In this document: one piece after another, positions 1 to 5,087 of the stretch
Layout of the letters: every line of letters starts with the position of its first letter
Numbering within the stretch: position 1 is the stretch's first letter
NCBI GenBank assembly: GCA_003517965.1
Contig: DOZO01000057.1
Span: forward strand, 2,103 to 8,558
Direction: 5' to 3'
Source: Desulfobulbaceae bacterium
Lineage (GTDB): Bacteria > Desulfobacterota > Desulfobulbia > Desulfobulbales > Desulfurivibrionaceae
DNA length: 6,456 nt
The notes under the pieces: model-generated
What the model was told of the DNA's origin: nothing
What the model saw: only the letters and a program-made list of their open reading frames with translations
Databases searched by the model: none
Made by a program: the position numbers and the translations under genes

Positions 1-975
1 GAGATCAAGCTCGCCGAGGAGCGCATCGAGGGCTACCGCCACTTCATCAACAAGATCTGGAACGCGGCCCGCTTCGCCCTCATGCACCTCAAGGAGTGCG
101 ACCCGGCAATCAGCAAGGATATCGACCCCGCCGCCCTGCCCCTGGCCCACCGCTGGATTCTCAACCGGCTGAACCAGGCGATCACCGAGGTGCGCCAGGC
201 CCTGGACGACTACCGCTTCAACGACGCCGCCTCGGTCCTCTACCAGTTCGTCTGGAACGAGTTCTGCGACTGGTACCTGGAATGGATCAAGAGCGATCTC
301 TACGGCGACAACGCCACGGCCAAGGGTCAATCCCAGGCTGTGCTCCTGGCGGTGCTGGAAAACACCCTCAAGCTTCTGCACCCCATCACCCCGTTTGTCA
401 CCGAGGAGATCTGGCATGTCCTGCCCGGCGAGCGGACCAGCATCATGGTCGAAGCCTTCCCCACCCCTAACCCGACCTGGAACGATGCCGAAGCCGCCGA
501 GCTGGCCGCGCTGTTCATGGGAATCGTCGGCGGCATCCGCAATATCCGCAGCGAGGCCATGATCCATCCCTCCGCCGAGATCGAGGTTCTGATCATCTGC
601 CACGACGAAACCAAACACGCAGGCTTGACCTCCCTTGCCGGTTCCCTCAAGACTCTGACCCGGACCTCCACCATGGCCGTGCAGAAGGAAGGCTCCCGGC
701 CCAAGGGCGCGGCCTCCTACCTCTATACCGACATCGAGATCTTCGTGCCCCTGGCTGGACTTGTGGATGTGGACAAGGAGCAGGCCAAGCTGAAAAAGGA
801 GCAGGACAAGACCGAGGCGGAGCTATCCCGCTGCCAGGGCAAACTGAACAATGAAAAGTTCATGGCCAATGCCCCGGAAGAGGTTAAGGCCAAGGAGCGG
901 GAAAAAATCGGAGAGATGCAGGCGAAGCTGGAGAAAATCGAGGCTGGCATGGCCAGACTGGTGGAGCTGCGCTGA
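1..975 (+). CDS. valS: Valyl-tRNA synthetase, C-terminal part (5' end outside window)
   Basis: Cytoplasmic class I aminoacyl-tRNA synthetase that charges tRNA-Val with valine. Only the last 324 residues are here; the frame is open from base 1 to TGA at 973-975. The fragment opens with a stretch typical of ValRS just after the KMSKS region (EERIEGYRHFINKIWNAARF). An anticodon-binding helical domain follows at about fragment residues 47-170, with LHPITPFVTEEIWHVLP as a family hallmark. The end (about 257-324) is a Lys/Glu-rich coiled coil, the C-terminal tRNA-binding arm, including the typical NEKFMANAPEEVKAKEREK segment. The catalytic HIGH and KMSKS motifs lie upstream of the window. Codons strongly favour G/C in third position, unlike the island genes downstream. 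I see no clear terminator after the stop, only T-rich sequence around 1040-1058. Identity is secure. Confidence 0.97.
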   Translation, partial: EIKLAEERIEGYRHFINKIWNAARFALMHLKECDPAISKDIDPAALPLAHRWILNRLNQAITEVRQALDDYRFNDAASVLYQFVWNEFCDWYLEWIKSDLYGDNATAKGQSQAVLLAVLENTLKLLHPITPFVTEEIWHVLPGERTSIMVEAFPTPNPTWNDAEAAELAALFMGIVGGIRNIRSEAMIHPSAEIEVLIICHDETKHAGLTSLAGSLKTLTRTSTMAVQKEGSRPKGAASYLYTDIEIFVPLAGLVDVDKEQAKLKKEQDKTEAELSRCQGKLNNEKFMANAPEEVKAKEREKIGEMQAKLEKIEAGMARLVELR

Positions 976-1060
976 GAATCAAGGTTAGGTCAAGAATAAG
1001 TCTATCTTCAGTCCAGCAAAACTTGCATCTTGGCCTCTGTTTTTTAATCTTTGTTTTTCG

Positions 1061-1090
1061 CTGTACAGTCATCTTTAGTGCTGTTACAGT
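1061..1090 (+). promoter_or_regulatory. Probable operator/promoter of the toxin-antitoxin operon
   Basis: Two palindromes stand just upstream of the antitoxin: CTGTACAG at 1061-1068 and CTGTTACAG at 1081-1089, each followed by T. Their starts are exactly 20 bp apart, about two helical turns, so they would present the same DNA face. A weak sigma-70-like pair (TTGTTT at 1051-1056, TTTAGT at 1074-1079, 17-bp spacer) would place the -10 box between the two sites. Toxin-antitoxin operons are commonly autorepressed by the antitoxin or the complex, and paired palindromes of this kind fit that role. Sites and spacing are seen directly; their function is inferred. Confidence 0.55.
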
Positions 1091-1111
1091 ATTTTCAAGG
1101 AGGTAGCCTTC

Positions 1112-1333
1112 ATGCCACATATAGCCGCCGCAGACCTGTTTTCTTTGAGTATTCCGGAGCGGATTCAGCTGGTTGAGGATATTTGGGATAGCATAGCCAT
1201 ACAGCCGGAAATGGTTGAGCTAACTCCGGAGGCAAAGAATGAGTTGGACAAGCGCCTCAAAGAGTATGAGCAACACCCGCAGGATCAATCATCCTGGGAC
1301 GAGGTGCGCTCCCGGTTGTGGCATATGGTATGA
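1112..1333 (+). CDS. Antitoxin of the PF09720 addiction-module family
   Basis: Small acidic protein of 73 residues, the usual size for this family. The N-terminal segment LSIPERIQLVEDIWDSIA (about residues 11-28) is the family signature. It is followed by LTPEAKNELDKRLKEYEQHP and a C-terminal SSWDEVRSRLW, the kind of tail that contacts the toxin. It should neutralise the ParE/RelE-type toxin encoded immediately downstream and be unstable when not resupplied. The start is fixed by a strong ribosome binding site, AAGGAGG at 1097-1103, 8 nt before the ATG. The stop TGA (1331-1333) overlaps the toxin ATG as ATGA, so the two are translationally coupled. It sits 136 bp after valS but has its own likely promoter/operator. 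The family call rests on the motif and the gene pair. Confidence 0.9.
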   Translation: MPHIAAADLFSLSIPERIQLVEDIWDSIAIQPEMVELTPEAKNELDKRLKEYEQHPQDQSSWDEVRSRLWHMV

Positions 1334-1626
1334 CCAGCCGGATTTATGTCCGGCCACAGGCCGAGACTAATATGGCGACGGCTGCCACTTGGTACAACCA
1401 ACAAAGCCCTGGCTTAGGGACAGAGTTTTCTCGTGCTGTTGATGCCTGTATTGCTGCCGTTGCACGTAATTCAGCCATGTTTGCCACAGTTTATTGCAAG
1501 GTCAGAAGGGCATTATTGCGCAGATTTCCTTACGGCCTTTTTTTTGTCATAACCGATGAGAGTGTTGTTGTCATCGCTTGCCTGCATTGGAAGCAAAATC
1601 CCAACCGTATCAGATCACGCATTTAA
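1330..1626 (+). CDS. RelE/ParE-type toxin
   Basis: Protein of 98 residues with the plan of the RelE/ParE superfamily: an N-terminal helical hairpin containing AETNMATAATWYNQQSPGLGTEF (about 11-33), then CKVRRALLRRFPYGLFFVI (56-74), VVVIACLH (79-86) and the basic tail WKQNPNRIRSRI. The RRALLRRFPY and V-A-L-H-x-KxNP blocks are the usual conserved core of toxins paired with PF09720 antitoxins. Whether it cleaves mRNA on the ribosome (RelE-like) or attacks gyrase (ParE-like) cannot be read from sequence. The ATG at 1330 is chosen because it overlaps the antitoxin stop (ATGA) and gives the standard N-terminus; a GTG at 1318 in the same frame would add four unmatched residues. There is no strong ribosome binding site of its own, consistent with coupling. 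The gene appears intact. Confidence 0.88.
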   Translation: MTSRIYVRPQAETNMATAATWYNQQSPGLGTEFSRAVDACIAAVARNSAMFATVYCKVRRALLRRFPYGLFFVITDESVVVIACLHWKQNPNRIRSRI

Positions 1627-1706
1627 ATTTATCCCGCGGTATCAGTATCTTCGGCGGATGAGGTGAAGGCTACTGTCCCCCAAAATTTTAGGAACATATG
1701 TCAAAT

Positions 1707-1720
1707 TGTCAAGCTTGACA
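1707..1720. repeat. 14-bp perfect palindrome in the spacer after the toxin
   Basis: TGTCAAGCTTGACA is its own reverse complement. A further TGTCAA occurs 8 bp earlier at 1699-1704. The site lies in the 214-bp spacer between the toxin stop and the caspase gene's 3' end. I see no gene in that spacer. A short motif at 1674-1688 (ACTGTCCCCCAAAAT) resembles ends of another RAYT-associated repeat family, but that is from memory and weak. The palindrome could be a protein-binding site or part of a decayed repeat; no T-run follows that would make it a terminator. Confidence 0.4.
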
Positions 1721-1740
1721 CCATTTTTCTTCTGTTCTTC

Positions 1741-1794
1741 CGGTGTATTAGTGGGTGAATGTCCGAAAGTCTGACCTGACCCCGGAGTCCCCCC
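1741..1794 (-). repeat. RAYT-type repeat copy R1 (left of the caspase gene)
   Basis: Read on the - strand it runs GGGG, then GTCAGGTCAGACTTTCGGACA, then TTCACCCACTAATACACCG. It pairs with the copy at 3738-3794 as an inverted repeat over 54 versus 57 nt with two substitutions and one 3-nt indel (an extra TAA in the other copy). Its 32-nt core (1757-1788) differs from the RAYT right-end copy (4963-4994) at two positions. The TTCACCCACTAATACACC extension is shared only with the copy at 3738-3794, so these two form a subfamily. Confidence 0.85.
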
Positions 1795-1812
1795 AAAAAC
1801 AAAGAAGCAAAA

Positions 1813-1834
1813 GGATCAAATAACCAAATGATCC
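1813..1834 (-). terminator. Probable intrinsic terminator of the caspase gene
   Basis: On the - strand, 6 nt after the caspase stop codon, the stem GGATCA / TGATCC encloses a 10-nt loop and is followed by a T-rich run (TTTTGCTTCTTTGTTTTT, 1812-1795). The stem is short and only moderately stable, so strength is uncertain, but position and polarity fit. Confidence 0.55.
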
Positions 1835-1840
1835 ACCTCA

Positions 1841-3331
1841 TCATCGCGGACGCGACCGCACTCCAAACACCCTGCGGGGGAAAACGTCCTCTTCCAAGAA
1901 GCTCTCGCTAACATTAACGCCGAAGTAGACGGGCAACGCAGGCGAATTCCGCTGTTCAGTCCAAACCCGCCAACCGGTTGTGTTAAAGATCGGATCTATA
2001 TTTCTTGCACCAACACCCTTTTGATCCAAGATCTTAAACTCTGCATTGGTCGGCATCCGCCAACCACCACCCGCCACTGTGCAGGCAGCCACCCACTGCT
2101 CCGCTTGAGCATAATTGGTATCTTTATCCGGCCCTTCCACCCATTCAAGGCCGGTTTGGGAATCGCTGATCACTCCCTCTGCCGTCCGGGTAAAACGCGT
2201 TTTGGCCACATCCACCACCGACGCAGGCGGTCGAGATGCTGCGACCTTAGCCTTCTCTCCTACCTCACGTTTTTGCCTGGCCGCTGCCTCCCGCAACCGG
2301 CTCAACTCCGCCTGACCCTCCGCCCGCATCGCTTCATCTTCATTGCTGTATGGGTTATCTATTCCGTAACCCGTCAAAAACCGCTCCCAGGCCATCGCCT
2401 GCAGATCCGGGCTTCCGCTAAATCCCTTTACCTCTTTGTGCGCCCCCTTCATCTTCGTCTGCCACTTCTCCCAGTCCCCCCGCTTTGCTGACTCCTTCTT
2501 CAAATCTTCCAGGTTCATCCCCGCACCTGTCGGCACAGATGGACCCGACGGCGCGGGGGCAAGAGGAAATACATTCACCGTCGTCGGCCCTTGAAAGATA
2601 AAGTAGAACTCCCCTTCGATCATCCCTTCCGACCAAGGTTCCTGCTTGCCTTTCGAGGCCTTCTTCACCCCGGCGGCGGCGTACTTGAGCACCTTTTCAA
2701 TCGGCTCATTTTGTTCCATCGCCAACAGCAGTTGTTCGGTGTACAGGCCGTTCTTCCCCGACCCATCGGCAGCCACGCTGCCAGGCCGGGTAGCAAAAGA
2801 GATCAGGGTGCCCGAGGGGGCTTCGACCTTGGCCAGCCCACCTGCGGCGGAACGGAAGCCACGGGAGAAGGGATTGTTACGGCAGGCATCAAGAAAAATC
2901 AGGTTGAGTCTGGTCTTCGACTCTTCCATGATCCCAAGCACCTGATTGACATTGATGCTTTGCATCGGCACTTCTTCTTCGCCGCTGATAGAGGCATCAA
3001 CCGCGGGCAGATAATTAACCCCCTTCACCTGCAGGCCATGTCCGGCATAAAAAAACAGCGCCTCGGTGCCAGGTTGCAGACTCGAGCGAAACTCCCGCAG
3101 GGTAGGACCGATCTGTCTGGTGGTGAGATTATGCTTTTCAATCACCTCAAAGCCCAGCTTCTTGAGCTTGGCCGTCATCGCCCGCGCATCGTTCACCGGA
3201 TTGTCCAAGGGTGAAGAGGGATAGGTCGCATTGCCGATTACCAGCGCCACCCTCGGGAGCGCCGCCAAGACTGACCCAGCAGGGAGAAGCAACATCAGCA
3301 CCAGGACAACAGCTCGCAGCACACTTCGCAT
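1841..3331 (-). CDS. Exported caspase-like (C14) protease with C-terminal DUF1566/Lcl-type domain
   Basis: Protein of 496 residues. Residues 1-23 form a signal peptide (LRAVVLVLMLLLPAGSVLA, cleavage likely after Ala23), so it acts in the periplasm or outside the cell. A caspase/metacaspase p20-like domain (PF00656) covers about 26-250. It has VALVIGNATY at the first strand, catalytic His98 in FFYAGHG and catalytic Cys150 in LIFLDACRNNPF. The block GKQEPWSEGMIEGEFYFIF (228-246) closes the domain as in bacterial caspase-family proteins. A charged, partly helical linker (about 272-375) leads to a DUF1566/Lcl_C-like domain (PF07603, about 378-496) with TGLEWVEG, GGGWRMPTNAEF and a final FGVRSRPR. 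The start at 3331 is chosen for the ribosome binding site AGAGGT 5 nt upstream and because the signal peptide then begins at residue 1; an ATG at 3358 would add nine residues. The substrate and target are unknown; cleavage specificity cannot be deduced here. The gene stands alone and is bounded by inverted repeats. Confidence 0.9.
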   Translation of the reverse strand: MRSVLRAVVLVLMLLLPAGSVLAALPRVALVIGNATYPSSPLDNPVNDARAMTAKLKKLGFEVIEKHNLTTRQIGPTLREFRSSLQPGTEALFFYAGHGLQVKGVNYLPAVDASISGEEEVPMQSINVNQVLGIMEESKTRLNLIFLDACRNNPFSRGFRSAAGGLAKVEAPSGTLISFATRPGSVAADGSGKNGLYTEQLLLAMEQNEPIEKVLKYAAAGVKKASKGKQEPWSEGMIEGEFYFIFQGPTTVNVFPLAPAPSGPSVPTGAGMNLEDLKKESAKRGDWEKWQTKMKGAHKEVKGFSGSPDLQAMAWERFLTGYGIDNPYSNEDEAMRAEGQAELSRLREAAARQKREVGEKAKVAASRPPASVVDVAKTRFTRTAEGVISDSQTGLEWVEGPDKDTNYAQAEQWVAACTVAGGGWRMPTNAEFKILDQKGVGARNIDPIFNTTGWRVWTEQRNSPALPVYFGVNVSESFLEEDVFPRRVFGVRSRPR

Positions 3332-3375
3332 GGCCCACCTCTCATCTATTATCTGCATACGAAACTCAAATAAAA

Positions 3376-3406
3376 ATACTATTCCAGCTTATTTTACCGC
3401 CGTCAA
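3376..3406 (-). promoter_or_regulatory. Candidate promoter of the caspase gene
   Basis: On the - strand TTGACG (3406-3401) is followed by AATAGT (3383-3378, 17-bp spacer) or TAGTAT (3381-3376, 19-bp spacer). The downstream edge lies 44 nt before the caspase start at 3331. The -35 match is good (5 of 6) and the -10 is fair. It is a sequence match only, in an AT-rich stretch where chance matches are common. Confidence 0.35.
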
Positions 3407-3429
3407 GCCGGAATATGCGGCACCAGCAG

Positions 3430-3489
3430 GGCAAAATCAGGACAGCCCCCGAAACTGCTGCAGCAAAGCGGTACAGTCCCGATTTTGCC
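3430..3489. repeat. Inverted repeat: 13 paired bases with one mismatch, 32-nt loop
   Basis: GGCAAAATCAGGAC (3430-3443) pairs with GTCCCGATTTTGCC (3476-3489) except for one A/C mismatch. The loop contains a second palindrome, TGCTGCAGCA (3456-3465). TTTT follows on the + strand (3490-3493), so it could act as a terminator for + strand transcription, but no intact + strand gene lies upstream. It sits upstream of the caspase promoter candidate. It could be a folded RNA, a protein site, or the remnant of a small palindromic element. The stretch from 3332 to 3610 otherwise shows no convincing gene. Confidence 0.6.
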
Positions 3490-3610
3490 TTTTGCATAAC
3501 CTTTATTTTCGTGGTACTGGTGGTACTGAATGAGTCATTTAGGCTTCCTTCCCTTCCTGGCAGGGCATGACGAGGCAAGGCATAAATACGAGGTTTTTGG
3601 CAACCCCATC

Positions 3611-3784
3611 ATGACGTCTGTGCTCAGCACTATTTTTAGCGGACTCCTGCTCCTGACGATTGTTTCGTCTGCGCGTGCCGAAAGTTTATCGTTTCAACTG
3701 GGAACTTTCGCAGATGGCCATTTTTCCATCGAGAATCGGGGGAACTCTGGGGTCAGGTCAGACTTTCGGACATTCACCCACTAA
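3611..3784 (+). pseudogene. 5' fragment of a secreted-protein gene, cut by repeat R2
   Basis: An ATG at 3611 opens a frame of 57 residues. The first 23 form a convincing signal peptide (TSVLSTIFSGLLLLTIVSSARA, cleavage likely before ESLSFQLG). About 20 mature residues follow (ESLSFQLGTFADGHFSIENR), and then the frame runs straight into the repeat at 3738 and ends at TAA 3782-3784 inside it. The last 15 or so residues are therefore repeat-encoded and not native. I do not recognise the family. The upstream ribosome binding site is weak (GAGG about 17 nt away). The best reading is the front end of an exported protein whose body was lost at the repeat. It could be a chance frame, but the tripartite signal peptide argues against that. 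It might still make a short exported peptide. Confidence 0.45.
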
Positions 3785-3794
3785 TAATACACCG
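3738..3794 (+). repeat. RAYT-type repeat copy R2 (right of the caspase gene)
   Basis: Near-perfect inverted partner of 1741-1794: same GGGGTCAGGTCAGACTTTCG core and the same TTCACCCACTAATACACCG-type extension, here carrying an additional TAA (CTAATAATACACCG). It cuts the secreted-protein fragment at 3611 and is followed 24 nt later by the end of the vapC fragment. It is in direct orientation with the RAYT left-end copy (3983-4011), matching 26 of 29 core positions. Confidence 0.85.
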
Positions 3795-3818
3795 CGTTCC
3801 CTCTACAAAGGCTGTCCA

Positions 3819-3988
3819 CTACTCGTGCAAGGAGATTGGCAACGCTCTAAGATAATGCTGAAAATCCTTGTCGGTGGTATATATCGAGGCATGCAGACGA
3901 TGGGCGCAGGAGCAAATCAGAAAATCGGTGTGGGAGCCCTGAATTCCTGCCCGGCGGCAGATGTTGTGGAATTGAGCAACTTCTGGGG
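3819..3988 (-). pseudogene. vapC-type PIN toxin, C-terminal fragment
   Basis: On the - strand a frame without its own start runs from the repeat at about 3988 to TAG at 3821-3819. It reads EVAQFHNICRRAGIQGSH, then TDFLICSCAHRLHASIYTTD, then KDFQHYLRALPISLHE. This is the C-terminal third of a VapC-like PIN-domain ribonuclease: the Asp of HTDFLI and the TTDKDF block carry late acidic residues of the PIN metal site, and LPISLHE is a usual tail. The N-terminal two thirds, with the first catalytic Asp, are missing, and I find no matching piece on the far side of the transposase. The break coincides with the RAYT left-end repeat (3983-4011). No vapB partner is present. It cannot encode a functional toxin and is too short to stand out as a gene, but the motif match is strong. 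Confidence 0.75.
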
Positions 3989-4011
3989 TCAGGCTTGACT
4001 TTCGGACATTC
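3983..4011 (+). repeat. RAYT left-end repeat R3
   Basis: A 29-nt copy of the repeat, differing from 3747-3775 at three adjacent positions (CTT for TCA). It ends 18 nt before the transposase start codon, so it overlaps the region where the promoter and leader of the transposase gene should be; binding of the transposase here could also repress it. It lacks the TTCACCCACTAATACACC extension of the caspase-side copies. Confidence 0.8.
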
Positions 4012-4029
4012 TTCAGTTAGTATCTCGGC

Positions 4030-4980
4030 ATGGCTCGCAAACTCCGTATCCATTTCCCCGATGCTGTCTACCACGTCATCCTCCGCGGCAACGCTGGCGA
4101 GCCGATCTTTTTCGACGATCGTGACCGGTATCGATTTTACCTGATTTTACACTATGCCGTTGAGAAGTTCCACTGTCGGATATATGCCTTTTGCCTGATG
4201 AGAAATCACATACACCTTGTCATGCAGGTAGGTGAAATTCCTCTGTCCCAGATTATGCAGAACATCTCGCTACGATTTACGAAGTGGATCAACTACTCAC
4301 AATCTCGGACTGGCCACCTCTTCCAAGGGAGATACAAAGCCCTTCTTGTCGACGCCGATGCGTATCTGCTTGAACTCGTGCGCTATGTTCATCTGAATCC
4401 GGTTCGGGCCGGAGCTGCCGTTTCTCTTGAAGAATTTCCGTGGACCGGGCATCGTGGATATCTTGGCAAGGAACTCATTCCGTGGCTTGCAACCGATTTT
4501 GTCCTGTTGATGCTTTCATCAAATATCGGTCAGGCCCGGATGGCTTATGAGGCATTTATGCACGACGGAATCGGGGAGGAGAGACGCGGAGAATTCCACA
4601 GCGGGACTTGCGAAGGGAGGATTTTGGGGAATGATTCGTTTGCTGAGGAAGTTTTGCTTAGGGTGGATCAGAGAGGTGAGCGAGAGTACTCCTTGGATGA
4701 AGTCGTCAGCATGGTTTGTGCTCATTTCCAGATACCGGATGAGAAGCTGAAAGCACCAGGCAAGGTTCGACCGATGACTGAGGCGCGGGCTGTTGCCGCA
4801 GTAATTGTGCAGGCCTCGCCCCACCTTTTGTTGACTGACCTGGCGAAACAATTGGGGCGTGACGTGTCGGCACTCGGCAAGGCGGCGCAGCGGGCTGCGA
4901 AAGATGAGCGAATATTAAAGATAGTCAAAGGCATTACCGCAAAGCTTTGTGGGTCAGCGGACGAATGTCCGAAAGTCTAA
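4030..4980 (+). CDS. REP-associated tyrosine transposase (RAYT) with DnaA-like C-terminal domain
   Basis: Protein of 316 residues of the Y1 transposase family (PF01797). It starts with the typical MARKLRIHFPDAVYHVILRG. The HUH metal-binding pair is His60 and His62 in MRNHIHLVM. The likely nucleophile is Tyr102 in HLFQGRYKALLVD, followed by the family block VRYVHLNPVRAG (117-128). It nicks and joins single-stranded DNA at repeats of its own family. Residues about 220-300 (SLDEVVSMVCAHF, KVRPMTEARAVAAVIV, LAKQLGRDVSALGKAAQR) resemble the DnaA domain IV helix-turn-helix, which probably adds DNA binding. The last five codons and the TAA stop lie inside the right-end repeat. No good ribosome binding site is visible before the ATG, so expression may be low. 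All catalytic residues are present, so it may be active. Confidence 0.92.
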   Translation: MARKLRIHFPDAVYHVILRGNAGEPIFFDDRDRYRFYLILHYAVEKFHCRIYAFCLMRNHIHLVMQVGEIPLSQIMQNISLRFTKWINYSQSRTGHLFQGRYKALLVDADAYLLELVRYVHLNPVRAGAAVSLEEFPWTGHRGYLGKELIPWLATDFVLLMLSSNIGQARMAYEAFMHDGIGEERRGEFHSGTCEGRILGNDSFAEEVLLRVDQRGEREYSLDEVVSMVCAHFQIPDEKLKAPGKVRPMTEARAVAAVIVQASPHLLLTDLAKQLGRDVSALGKAAQRAAKDERILKIVKGITAKLCGSADECPKV

Positions 4981-4994
4981 CCTGCCCCCGGAGT
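4963..4994 (-). repeat. RAYT right-end repeat R4, containing the transposase stop
   Basis: A 32-nt inverted copy of the repeat. Its reverse complement differs from that of 1757-1788 at two positions (GGGGG for GGGGT, and TTAGAC for TCAGAC). The + strand reading GAATGTCCGAAAGTCTAA encodes the transposase tail ECPKV and its stop, so gene end and element end are fused. Confidence 0.82.
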
Positions 4995-5033
4995 TTCGGA
5001 GTTTGTGCGGATAGTTGTTAGAGTGTTAGTTCA

Positions 5034-5064
5034 GGCAGTTGTCAAGAATTCCTTTACAACTGCC
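5034..5064. repeat. 9-bp perfect inverted repeat before the rhuM-like gene
   Basis: GGCAGTTGT (5034-5042) pairs exactly with ACAACTGCC (5056-5064) around a 13-nt loop. It ends 23 nt before the rhuM ATG and just upstream of its ribosome binding site. There is no T-run, so it is not a standard terminator. It may be an operator or a leader hairpin of that gene, or the terminus of an older insertion. Confidence 0.5.
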
Positions 5065-5087
5065 GCGAAAGCAAGGGAAGTTTTGAT

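Larger units (their letters stand above)
3983..4994 (+). mobile_element. RAYT element: transposase gene between inverted repeat copies
   Basis: About 1.0 kb, bounded on the left by CTGGGGTCAGGCTTGACTTT and CGGACATTC (3983-4011), and on the right by the inverted copy (4963-4994). GGGG ends face outward. RAYT transposases are single-copy domesticated relatives of IS200/IS605 Y1 transposases that act on short repeats like these; target-site duplications are not expected and I see none. The right edge is followed by an 8-bp tandem duplication (CGGAGTTT twice, 4989-5004) partly inside the repeat. The left edge interrupts the vapC fragment. Confidence 0.7.

Noticed and set aside
976..1060. Intrinsic terminator after valS
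   Set aside because: T-rich runs are present near 1040-1058, but no stem longer than about 4 bp precedes them.
1318..1329. GTG start for the toxin, four codons upstream
   Set aside because: The ATG at 1330 overlaps the antitoxin stop and matches the family N-terminus; the GTG adds residues without support.
2591..3214. 207-residue + strand open frame opposite the caspase gene
   Set aside because: Lies wholly antisense to a well-supported gene with catalytic motifs, shows no family motif, and has the composition expected of a reverse-strand shadow.
3332..3358. Longer caspase start at ATG 3358
   Set aside because: Adds nine polar residues in front of the signal peptide and lacks the good ribosome binding site found before 3331.
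1741..3794. Caspase gene as cargo of a simple composite transposon made by repeats R1 and R2
   Set aside because: The repeats point the wrong way relative to the RAYT ends, and they are short single repeats, not insertion sequences. The association is kept as a finding but not annotated as a mobile element.
3847..4074. 75-residue - strand frame across the RAYT left end
   Set aside because: It runs through the repeat into antisense of the transposase. The neighbouring - strand frame, not this one, carries the PIN motifs.
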